DNA of 6,114 nucleotides from Desulfovibrio sp. (GTDB lineage: Bacteria > Desulfobacterota > Desulfovibrionia > Desulfovibrionales > Desulfovibrionaceae), in contig JAAUYW010000017.1 in the NCBI GenBank assembly GCA_014804915.1, positions 3,819-9,932 of the forward strand. Direction: 5' to 3'. Both the position numbers and the translations under genes were made by a program. Positions 1 to 5,344 of this stretch are shown here, piece by piece. Numbering within the stretch: position 1 is the first letter of the stretch; every line of letters starts with the position of its first letter. The notes below the pieces were generated by a model that ran no database searches, was not told the DNA's origin, and saw only the letters and a list, made by a program, of their open reading frames with translations.

Positions 1-426
1 GCTGATACTGGCAAGGTTGCCAGGGCGCTGCTGGAGCATTTGCCTTGCGGGCGCAAGCCCGGGGAGGATGTGATTTTCATGGCGCATGGCGCGAGGCATT
101 CTTCCGAGCAAATGTATTTTGATCTGGCGGCGGAAGCTGCCAGGCTTGATCCCCATATTCACATTGGCACAATGAGCGGCTCGCTGGCGCTTGAGGCCAT
201 TATTGCGAAACTGCGCTCCAGGGTAGTCTGGCTTTTGCCGCTGCTTTCAAGCGTCGGGCTGCATGCCGTGCGCGACATGGCCGGACCGGACGAGCAGTCC
301 TGGCGGGGCAGGATTGAGGCGTCAGGCAGGACGTGCAGGCCGGTGCTGTCCGGAATGGTGGAAGGCAACGCGCTTGCCGGCATCTGGATTGAGCATCTTG
401 CAAAGGCGGTCGGGGAGCTGGGTTAG
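1..426 (+). CDS. cbiK: Sirohydrochlorin cobaltochelatase, CbiK type (C-terminal part, 5' end outside window)
   Basis: The frame is open from base 1 and gives 141 residues, about half of a CbiK (usually about 260-300 aa). CbiK inserts Co2+ into sirohydrochlorin in the anaerobic cobalamin pathway; some family members are exported and linked to haem or metal handling. Visible family features are the VIFMAHGARH segment (fragment residues 24-33; H29 is the expected metal-ligand histidine), a WLLPLLSSVGLHAVRDMAG segment (77-95) with the second active-site histidine H88, and a C-terminal helix. Two positions differ from the family as I remember it. The GT-x-E-G motif reads GTMSG, so the acidic metal ligand is Ser59, and GDHA reads GLHA. 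The protein may therefore be a divergent paralogue. The TAG stop overlaps the stop of the convergent permease gene. Family assignment is good; cobalt specificity is inferred. Confidence 0.8.
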   Translation, partial: ADTGKVARALLEHLPCGRKPGEDVIFMAHGARHSSEQMYFDLAAEAARLDPHIHIGTMSGSLALEAIIAKLRSRVVWLLPLLSSVGLHAVRDMAGPDEQSWRGRIEASGRTCRPVLSGMVEGNALAGIWIEHLAKAVGELG

Positions 427-1256
427 CCAAGGCGGGCGAGCATTGCGCCTGCGGCGACCAGCAGAATCGCGACGAGCCTAAGCAGGGTGAGTCTTTCGCC
501 AAGGAAGATCACGGCCAGAATCATGCCGAAAATTACGGATGATTCGCGCAGGGCCGCCACGAGCGCGATTGGGGCGACAGTCATCGCCCAGATGGCGATG
601 CCATACGAGGCCAGGCCGGCCACGCCGCCTGAAAGCCCGGGAATTGCGCGCTTGCGCAAATAGGGCAGGTAGCCTGCTCCCTCTTTCAGGAAAATGTAGA
701 TATGCACAGGGAAGATATTCAGGAAAAAGATCCAGCAGGTATAGGAGAGGCTATCGCCTGAAAGGCGCGCGCCAAAGCCATCCGAGAGGGTATAGGCCAT
801 GATGGCGAAAGAGGTGCGCAGGGAATAGAGAATGCCCTTGAGCGATCCTTTTGCCTTTTGCTGGATTGCAAGGCAGAAAACGCCGGCGCAGAGCAGGAGC
901 ACGCCGAGCCAGCCATTGAGTCCAAGGGGCTGGCCAACGAGCATCAGGGCAAGCGCGGTCAGGATTGGCGCGGAGCCGCGCATGATTGTGTAGCCAAGAC
1001 TCAGGTCAGCTATGCGGTAGGCGGCTGCCATGCAAAGGTAATAGACGAGATGGCAGCAGCAGGAAAGGGCCAGCAGGGGCAGGCAGCCGGCCTCGGGCAG
1101 GGGCAGGAAAGGCAGGAGGAGGGCGGCGCCAAGGCCGCCTCCAAGCGCGTTCATGCCAATTTCATAGAGCTTGTTTGAGCCGCCCTTGACAATAATGTTC
1201 CATGTGGCGTGCAGAAGCGCGCCGCCAAGAACGCAAAACAGGACGAAAGTTGACAT
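423..1256 (-). CDS. EamA/DMT-family permease, 10 TM
   Basis: A 277-residue, very hydrophobic protein with about ten predicted membrane helices (roughly residues 3-20, 31-51, 58-80, 87-108, 113-131, 141-160, 172-190, 206-225, 230-254 and 259-275). It is built as two five-helix EamA repeats. The N-terminal LLHATWNIIVKGG and the second-repeat E-x-S-x-x-x-x-x-x-x-A-x-x-F-L-G-E-R-L pattern are typical of the drug/metabolite transporter superfamily, inner-membrane carriers that often export amino acids or other small metabolites. The substrate cannot be predicted. It resembles the HATWN-type subgroup that some models label phosphonate-associated, but no phosphonate genes are present here. It is the last gene of an apparent operon, 36 bp after the ferredoxin-DUF362 gene. 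No Shine-Dalgarno sequence is visible before the ATG, and an 8-bp hairpin sits just upstream, so translation may be coupled or controlled. Its stop overlaps that of cbiK on the other strand. Confidence 0.88.
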   Translation of the reverse strand: MSTFVLFCVLGGALLHATWNIIVKGGSNKLYEIGMNALGGGLGAALLLPFLPLPEAGCLPLLALSCCCHLVYYLCMAAAYRIADLSLGYTIMRGSAPILTALALMLVGQPLGLNGWLGVLLLCAGVFCLAIQQKAKGSLKGILYSLRTSFAIMAYTLSDGFGARLSGDSLSYTCWIFFLNIFPVHIYIFLKEGAGYLPYLRKRAIPGLSGGVAGLASYGIAIWAMTVAPIALVAALRESSVIFGMILAVIFLGERLTLLRLVAILLVAAGAMLARLG

Positions 1257-1263
1257 TCTGGCA

Positions 1264-1283
1264 GGGCGCCAATGCTGGCGCCC
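1264..1283 (-). other. Perfect 8-bp inverted repeat before the EamA start
   Basis: GGGCGCCA (1264-1271) and TGGCGCCC (1276-1283) form a perfect GC-rich stem with a 4-base loop. In the minus-strand transcript it begins 9 bases after the DUF362-ferredoxin stop codon and ends 7 bases before the EamA ATG. There is no T-run after it, so it is not a standard intrinsic terminator. It lies where the EamA ribosome binding site should be, so it may reduce EamA translation or stabilise the upstream part of the mRNA. The repeat is certain; the function is inference. Confidence 0.6.
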
Positions 1284-1292
1284 GTCTGTTTG

Positions 1293-2384
1293 TTATACGT
1301 GTTCGATGGTGTAGTCGCGGCTGCCCAGGCCGATTTCCTCGCCATAGCTCAGCTGGATTTCGCCTCTTGTATGGGGCCAGCGGGCTGTGAACTTGTCCGC
1401 GGCCTCGGCGAACCTGGGGTCAAGCGCGGTGGCCTTGTTTACGAGATCAAAGCAGGCCGCATCCAGCGCGACCGGGTCATGGCTTGCGAGAATGCCGATA
1501 TCAGCGACCAGGGGCACATCGGACCAGGAGACGCAATCACAGTCAGGGGTCACGTTCAGGACAAAATTGATGTAGCAAATGCGTTTTTCACGGCCCTTGA
1601 CAACGCCGTAGGCATATTCGGTCATGCGCTCCACAAAGGGCGCCATTTCAGTTGACCAGTCAATGCTGATCGCCTTGGCCGGACATACGGTGATGCATTC
1701 AAAGCAGCCAATGCATTTGGAGATGTCCACATGGCTCTTGCCGTCCACCATGGACAGGGCGCCCTGCGGACAGACCTTGACGCAGCGGCCGCAGCCTATG
1801 CATTTGGCAGTGTCTATCTGGACGTGCGTGGCGTGCTGGTCGCGCTTGCCTTTTACGGACGCGCCGCCCATGGCGAGATTTTTGATCGCGCCGCCAAAGC
1901 CTGCCATTTCGTGGCCCTTGAAATGGCTCAGGACAACAAGCGAGGGCGCGCGGCGGATGCCGTCCGCGATCCTCACCTGCTTGAAATGCTTGCGGTCGAT
2001 TGTAACCGGAATGTCGTTTTCGCCAAACAGGCCATCCGCGATTATGACTGGCGCGCCGACTGTGGCCTGGGTAAAGCCGTGCAGGCAGGCGACATTGAGA
2101 TGATCCACGGCGTTATGGCGCATTCCTGAATAGAGGGTGGAGGTGTCAGTCAGAAACGGATTGGCGCCCGCCTTTTTGACCTTGTCAACGACGCGGCGCA
2201 CAAAAGCTGGATTGATATGGCTGTCATTGCCATATTCGCCAAAGTGAAGTTTTATGCCGCAGACATCGTTGCGCTTGACAACCTTGCGCAAATTGAGCGC
2301 GTCGCACAGGCGGTCCACTTTCGCGCCCTTGCTGTTGTCCGCGCTGCGGCTGCGAATGCCGGCCATATAGACAATGGAGGCCAT
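1293..2384 (-). CDS. DUF362 protein with inserted 2x[4Fe-4S] ferredoxin domain
   Basis: A 363-residue protein of the uncharacterised DUF362 family (PF04015), with no signal peptide and so probably cytoplasmic. DUF362 motifs run along it: KLHFGE (45-50), TDTSTLY (79-85), HFKGHEMAGFGGAIKNLAMG (154-173), DCDC (281-284) and DIGILASHDPVALDAACFDLV (295-315). Between the HFKGH and DCDC blocks sits a bacterial ferredoxin module with two full CxxCxxCxxxCP sets: C195, C198, C201, C205 and C224, C227, C230, C234. It should bind two [4Fe-4S] clusters and transfer electrons; the reaction is unknown. I chose the ATG at 2384 because it has a GGGAG Shine-Dalgarno 8 bases upstream and the family sequence begins there. 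A longer frame to a TTG at 2498 adds only an Arg-rich, unrelated tail across a hairpin. It is the second gene of the operon, after a Tat-exported paralogue. Confidence 0.9.
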   Translation of the reverse strand: MASIVYMAGIRSRSADNSKGAKVDRLCDALNLRKVVKRNDVCGIKLHFGEYGNDSHINPAFVRRVVDKVKKAGANPFLTDTSTLYSGMRHNAVDHLNVACLHGFTQATVGAPVIIADGLFGENDIPVTIDRKHFKQVRIADGIRRAPSLVVLSHFKGHEMAGFGGAIKNLAMGGASVKGKRDQHATHVQIDTAKCIGCGRCVKVCPQGALSMVDGKSHVDISKCIGCFECITVCPAKAISIDWSTEMAPFVERMTEYAYGVVKGREKRICYINFVLNVTPDCDCVSWSDVPLVADIGILASHDPVALDAACFDLVNKATALDPRFAEAADKFTARWPHTRGEIQLSYGEEIGLGSRDYTIEHV

Positions 2385-2421
2385 AATTCCTGCTCCCGGG
2401 TTAACTGCTTGCTGGGCGCGG

Positions 2422-2458
2422 GAAGACGCGGCCCTGTTCTTTTGCCTGCCGCGTCTTC
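2422..2458 (-). other. Perfect 11-bp inverted repeat between the two DUF362 genes
   Basis: GAAGACGCGGC (2422-2432) pairs perfectly with GCCGCGTCTTC (2448-2458) around a 15-base loop. It lies in the 125-bp gap between the two DUF362 genes, 52 bases after the first gene's stop and 37 bases before the second gene's ATG. No T-tract follows on the minus strand, so a standard Rho-independent terminator is unlikely. An RNA-stability or processing hairpin that sets different levels of the two proteins is a reasonable reading. The structure is seen directly; the role is inferred. Confidence 0.6.
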
Positions 2459-2509
2459 TCCGCTTCACAATAATAGGCGAATCCTCGTCTGGCCGCAATA
2501 CTGCGCCGG

Positions 2510-3556
2510 CTAGCCAACAGTGATCAGCTCATAGGCCGGCTTGCCCATTTTGTGCTCGGCCATGGCCGAAAGCTGGCGCAAGCCGTGGCGCGAGTTGATG
2601 CGCTCGAGAATTGCCTGATTGTTCTCGCTTGCGAAAACCAGGTCGCATGCAGCCTGGTCAATTGCGAGCAAATCTGTTGACGCGAGTATGCCGATATCCC
2701 TGATCTCCGGCTTTTGCGCGCTTGTGCCAGCGCAATCGCAGTCCACGCTCATATTGCGCAGCACGTTTATATAGGTGATATGCTTGCCAAAATGGTCAGC
2801 GACGGCCTTGGCTGAATCCGCCATCAGCTCCATCAGCTTTTCCTTGCCTGGCCATTGTTTCCAGTCTGCGGGCATATTCTCGGCCACGCCGTGCACCTGG
2901 CGCTTGCCCACCTGGCCGGAAGCGCAGCCGATGGCGATATTTTTCATTGAGCCGCCAAAGCCGCCCATTGCATGGCCCTTGAAATGGGTGAGCACCAGCA
3001 TTGAATCATAATCCGTAATGCCCTTGCCCATTGCCACTTCCTTGAGATGAAAGCCGCCCTGCACTGGCAGATTGACATCGCCATGCTCATCCATGATGTC
3101 AACCGGGCAGAAGGTCCAGCCGTTTACCTGCAGGGTTTCGCGGTGATCCCTGGTAGTTTGCCGGTCGCCCTGATAAAGAGTGTTGGTTTCCACAATCGCG
3201 CTATTCGGGATAGTGGCCTGGAGGGCCTTTACCATGTCCCTGGGCAGAATGTTGGGCCCGTTTTTCTCGCCTGTGTGGAGCTTGATCGCCACCTTGCCGG
3301 TAATGCCCTCATTGACGAGGTTGTAAAGCCTGATCAGGCTGGCGGAGTCAATCACAGGCGAAAAATAGACTTTTGCCACGTCTCCGCCTGTGCCCGGGCT
3401 GACCCGGCGCGAGCCGATTACCGGCGTTTTCTGCAGGGGGACGTCCTCCTGCGCCGCATTGCCTGCGCCTGCCAGCGCCAGTGTGGAGGCGAAGGGAACC
3501 AGGGCTGCGACGGCAAACGCGCCCCTGAGCAGGTTTCTTCTTGAAATTCCATTCAT
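2510..3556 (-). CDS. Tat-exported DUF362 protein without ferredoxin domain
   Basis: A 348-residue DUF362-family protein. It starts with a twin-arginine signal: SRRNLLRG (5-12), a hydrophobic stretch (13-29) and a possible ALA cleavage site at 27-29. It should therefore be folded in the cytoplasm, perhaps with a cofactor, and exported to the periplasm. The mature part carries the family blocks KLHTGE (92-97), TNTLY (124-128), HFKGHAMGGFGGSMKNIAIG (191-210), DCDC (272-275) and DIGILASTDLLAIDQAACDLV (287-307). Where its neighbour has eight ferredoxin cysteines, this protein has a short cysteine-free linker (about 212-258), so it lacks its own Fe-S module. The ATG has a strong AGGAGA Shine-Dalgarno at 3564-3569 with 7-base spacing. 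It is the first gene of the operon, transcribed divergently from the AraC regulator. The biochemical role is unknown; the family and Tat calls are firm. Confidence 0.88.
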   Translation of the reverse strand: MNGISRRNLLRGAFAVAALVPFASTLALAGAGNAAQEDVPLQKTPVIGSRRVSPGTGGDVAKVYFSPVIDSASLIRLYNLVNEGITGKVAIKLHTGEKNGPNILPRDMVKALQATIPNSAIVETNTLYQGDRQTTRDHRETLQVNGWTFCPVDIMDEHGDVNLPVQGGFHLKEVAMGKGITDYDSMLVLTHFKGHAMGGFGGSMKNIAIGCASGQVGKRQVHGVAENMPADWKQWPGKEKLMELMADSAKAVADHFGKHITYINVLRNMSVDCDCAGTSAQKPEIRDIGILASTDLLAIDQAACDLVFASENNQAILERINSRHGLRQLSAMAEHKMGKPAYELITVG

Positions 3557-3693
3557 TGCGAATTCTCCTGGTGTGATTACAACAGATGCAGGTTAATCCG
3601 TGGCTGGCTCCGTGAAAATCAGGAAACTTGCAAAGTTTTGCCCAATCCTGCAAAACTGTGGAAATTTGGCCAAAGATTTGCCATAGAACAGAA
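3557..3693. promoter_or_regulatory. Divergent intergenic control region (DUF362 operon / AraC regulator)
   Basis: These 137 bp separate the DUF362-Tat start (minus) from the AraC start (plus) and must carry both promoters unless transcription comes from outside. The part next to the AraC gene (about 3615-3693) is clearly more AT-rich than the flanking genes and contains several palindromes. I could not assign convincing -35/-10 pairs on either strand. A weak plus-strand candidate (TGGAAA at 3659-3664, CATAGA at 3682-3687) would put the AraC transcript start at or next to its ATG. Confidence 0.6.
3624..3674. promoter_or_regulatory. Candidate operator: overlapping palindromes
   Basis: Three symmetric elements are packed together. 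AAACTT-GCA-AAGTTT (3624-3638) is a perfect 6-bp inverted repeat. AGTTTTGC (3634-3641) and GCAAAACT (3650-3657) form a perfect 8-bp inverted repeat with an 8-bp spacer. TTTGGCCAAA (3665-3674) is a perfect 10-bp palindrome. The core GCAAA/TTTGC word recurs at 3630, 3637 and 3650. The position between divergent genes, one of them an AraC-type regulator, makes this the likely binding site of that regulator. AraC proteins often bind direct rather than inverted half-sites, so the exact site is uncertain. Confidence 0.45.
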
Positions 3694-4635
3694 ATGGATA
3701 TAAGTCCCGAACACATGGAATTGCGCGACGCGATCCTGGCGGCGCTCAAGCGGCAGCTGCTGCGCATGGTTCGCCCCGGCCAGCGCAAGGTTCTTCTGCC
3801 TTTTGGCGTTGGCCTGGTGCGCAGCGACAGCGTCGCCATGACGAATCACTGTTTCGAGGAGCCGCTGGCGGGCATTACCCTGCAGGGGCGGAAGATTATC
3901 CGTGTTGGCCAGTCGGAAACCGCGCTTTTGCCAGGCTCGCTGATGGTAACCTGCGTTGATGTGCCCAGCGTTTCCACAATTATTGAATCATCGCACGAAA
4001 ACCCGTATCTTTCGGCATATGTGCGCCTGAACAGGCAGACAATGGCGGATTTGCTGCTGCATGGCGATCTTGCGGCAGCCGCGCCAGGCCAGTATGACAA
4101 ATTCTGGGTGGAAAGCGCAGATCTCGAGATTCTCGACGCTTTCCGGCGCTTGCTGCGCGCTCTTGAAAAGGCTGAAAACGCGCAGCTTGCTGGGCTGATT
4201 GCGCGGGAGCTGCACCTGCTCATTCTCAGCGCGCCGCAAAGCGGGCTTTTGCGGCAATTATATCTGGCAGGAGGCACAGACAACCGGATAACTGGCGTGA
4301 TTGTCTGGCTGCGCGCCAACCTGCAGACATCGGTTTCAATGGAGCATCTGGCGAGAATGGCGCACATGTCAGTCTCGACATTTCATCGCCATTTCAAGCA
4401 GATAACGGGAATGTCGCCTTTACAATATCACAAGCAGCTGCGGCTTTACGAGGCGCAAAGGCTGATGCTGGCCGAGAATGAGCATGCTTCAGGCGCAGCG
4501 CTGGCTGTGGGCTATGAAAGCGTGACCCAGTTCAGCCGTGAATACCGGCGTCTTTTTGGCGCGCCGCCAGGCAGGGACATAGCCAGGCGCAGAAGGGAAT
4601 TGGTTACTGGCGCTTCTGCCCTGCAAGCCAGCTGA
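3694..4635 (+). CDS. AraC-family transcriptional regulator with AraC_N (YqhC-like) domain
   Basis: A 313-residue cytoplasmic DNA-binding protein. Residues about 35-185 match the AraC_N type of effector domain (PF06719), with the typical ITLQGRKIIRVGQ strand (61-73), the LLPGSLMVTCVDVPS block (78-92) and ENPYLSAYVRLN (102-113). Residues about 198-298 are the C-terminal double helix-turn-helix: SVSMEHLARMAHMSVSTFHRHFK (213-235) and the second helix pair with ALAVGYESVTQFSREYRRLFGAPP (269-292). Regulators of this type, such as E. coli YqhC, often control a neighbouring oxidoreductase operon; the divergent DUF362 operon is the obvious target here. The ATG at 3694 gives the usual family length but has only a weak ribosome site. 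An in-frame TTG at 3628 with AGGA just upstream would add 22 residues and run through the palindromes. ATG 3715 is also possible. Family call firm, start less so. Confidence 0.9.
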   Translation: MDISPEHMELRDAILAALKRQLLRMVRPGQRKVLLPFGVGLVRSDSVAMTNHCFEEPLAGITLQGRKIIRVGQSETALLPGSLMVTCVDVPSVSTIIESSHENPYLSAYVRLNRQTMADLLLHGDLAAAAPGQYDKFWVESADLEILDAFRRLLRALEKAENAQLAGLIARELHLLILSAPQSGLLRQLYLAGGTDNRITGVIVWLRANLQTSVSMEHLARMAHMSVSTFHRHFKQITGMSPLQYHKQLRLYEAQRLMLAENEHASGAALAVGYESVTQFSREYRRLFGAPPGRDIARRRRELVTGASALQAS

Positions 4636-4690
4636 CTGCTTCCGCTAGATTCAGGCTGCCCTCGCACAGGGCGCGTCCGCTGATGACCCC
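4604..4690 (-). pseudogene. hisA: Detached C-terminal segment of hisA beyond the premature stop
   Basis: Read in the same frame as hisA directly after the TAA at 4691-4693, this segment encodes GVISGRALCEGSLNLAEAVS and a short tail, ending at a TAA at 4604-4606. It matches the HisA C-terminus: strand 8, the SGRAL phosphate-binding loop and helix 8. With it, the reading frame is 246 codons, the normal HisA length. No frameshift is needed; only one codon is wrong. In related enzymes this position is often Glu (NLEGVISGRAL), and GAA to TAA is a single-base change. The last 32 bases overlap the 3' end of the convergent AraC gene. I cannot tell a real mutation from a sequencing error. Confidence 0.8.
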
Positions 4691-5344
4691 TTACAGATTG
4701 CCGTGGCCGGCAAGGGCGGCGACTGCCCTGATGTCAGCCAATGTCGCTATGCCTCCGGCGGCGATCACGGGCAGGCTCGTCCTTGCGAGAAGGTCGGCCA
4801 GGGCGGCGAGGTTCGCGCCAGTTCTTGTGCCATCGCGCTCGATATCCGTGTAGATTATGAATGCGGCGCCGGCGTCTTCCAGGCCGGGCAGGGCCTGGGG
4901 CAGGGTGAGTTCGGAATCCCTGACCCAGCCGCGGATTTTCAGTTTTCCGGCTTCGCCATCTAGGGAAACGCCAATCCTGCCAGGGTAGGCGCGGCACATT
5001 GCGGCAAATTCCGCAGGTTTTTCAAGCGCTGTTGTGCCGATGATCAGGCGCGTCGCGCCAGCATCCAGGCAGCGGCTTGCGTCATCGAGGCCGCGGATGC
5101 CGCCGCCTGCCTGGATTGGCAGATTGACTGCCTCCGCAATGCGCCGGATTATCCCGAGGCTTCTGGAATCGCCTGCAAACGCTCCATCCAGGTCAATCAC
5201 ATGCAGCCATTGCGCGCCTTCATCGCGCCAGCGCAGGGCCAGCTCGACCGGATCCTCGGCATAGATCGTGGCCTCTTCCTTTTTGCCGCGCCTCAGGCGC
5301 ACAGCCTTGCCGTCCTGGATATCGACTGCCGGAAAGAGAATCAC
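4691..5344 (-). CDS. hisA: HisA isomerase, truncated by an in-frame TAA
   Basis: Phosphoribosylformimino-5-aminoimidazole carboxamide ribotide isomerase, the fourth step of histidine synthesis, a cytoplasmic (beta/alpha)8 barrel. From the GTG at 5344 the frame begins ILFPAVDIQDGKAVRLRRG, with catalytic Asp8. Further on are HVIDLDGAF (48-56), AGGGIR (79-84), IIGTTAL (101-107), the second catalytic Asp129 in SLDG, Thr166 in YTDIERDGT and AAGGIATLADIR (195-206). The ORF stops after 217 residues, whereas HisA is usually about 240-250. The missing strand 8 and helix 8 are still encoded in frame beyond the TAA (next entry). Without them the second phosphate-binding loop is lost, so this product is unlikely to be active. 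The GTG overlaps the lipoprotein stop as GTGA, pointing to translational coupling; a longer start at 5407 adds no HisA sequence. Confidence 0.85.
   Translation of the reverse strand: MILFPAVDIQDGKAVRLRRGKKEEATIYAEDPVELALRWRDEGAQWLHVIDLDGAFAGDSRSLGIIRRIAEAVNLPIQAGGGIRGLDDASRCLDAGATRLIIGTTALEKPAEFAAMCRAYPGRIGVSLDGEAGKLKIRGWVRDSELTLPQALPGLEDAGAAFIIYTDIERDGTRTGANLAALADLLARTSLPVIAAGGIATLADIRAVAALAGHGNL

Noticed and set aside
1624..2129. Plus-strand open frames antisense to the DUF362-ferredoxin gene (up to 159 codons)
   Set aside because: They mirror a gene with clear Cys motifs and GC-rich codons, lack ribosome sites and resemble no family.
2385..2498. 38-codon N-terminal extension of the DUF362-ferredoxin protein to a TTG at 2498
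   Set aside because: The extra part is Arg-rich, has no family resemblance, runs through the 11-bp hairpin and begins at TTG. The ATG at 2384 has a good GGGAG site and starts the family sequence.
3047..3544. 165-codon plus-strand frame antisense to the Tat-DUF362 gene
   Set aside because: It is a shadow of a gene with a twin-arginine signal, conserved blocks and a strong Shine-Dalgarno.
3628..3693. TTG start for the AraC regulator, giving 335 residues
   Set aside because: AGGA does lie a few bases before it, but the added 22 residues are not typical of AraC_N proteins and cross the candidate operator. Kept only as an alternative.
4658..4672. GCCCT-N5-AGGGC inverted repeat downstream of the hisA stop, considered as a terminator
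   Set aside because: Only 5 bp, no T-run, and it lies in sequence that encodes the HisA C-terminus, so codon constraint explains it.
4691..4693. Recoding of the hisA stop as selenocysteine or pyrrolysine
   Set aside because: The stop is TAA; selenocysteine uses TGA and pyrrolysine TAG, and family members have an ordinary residue here.
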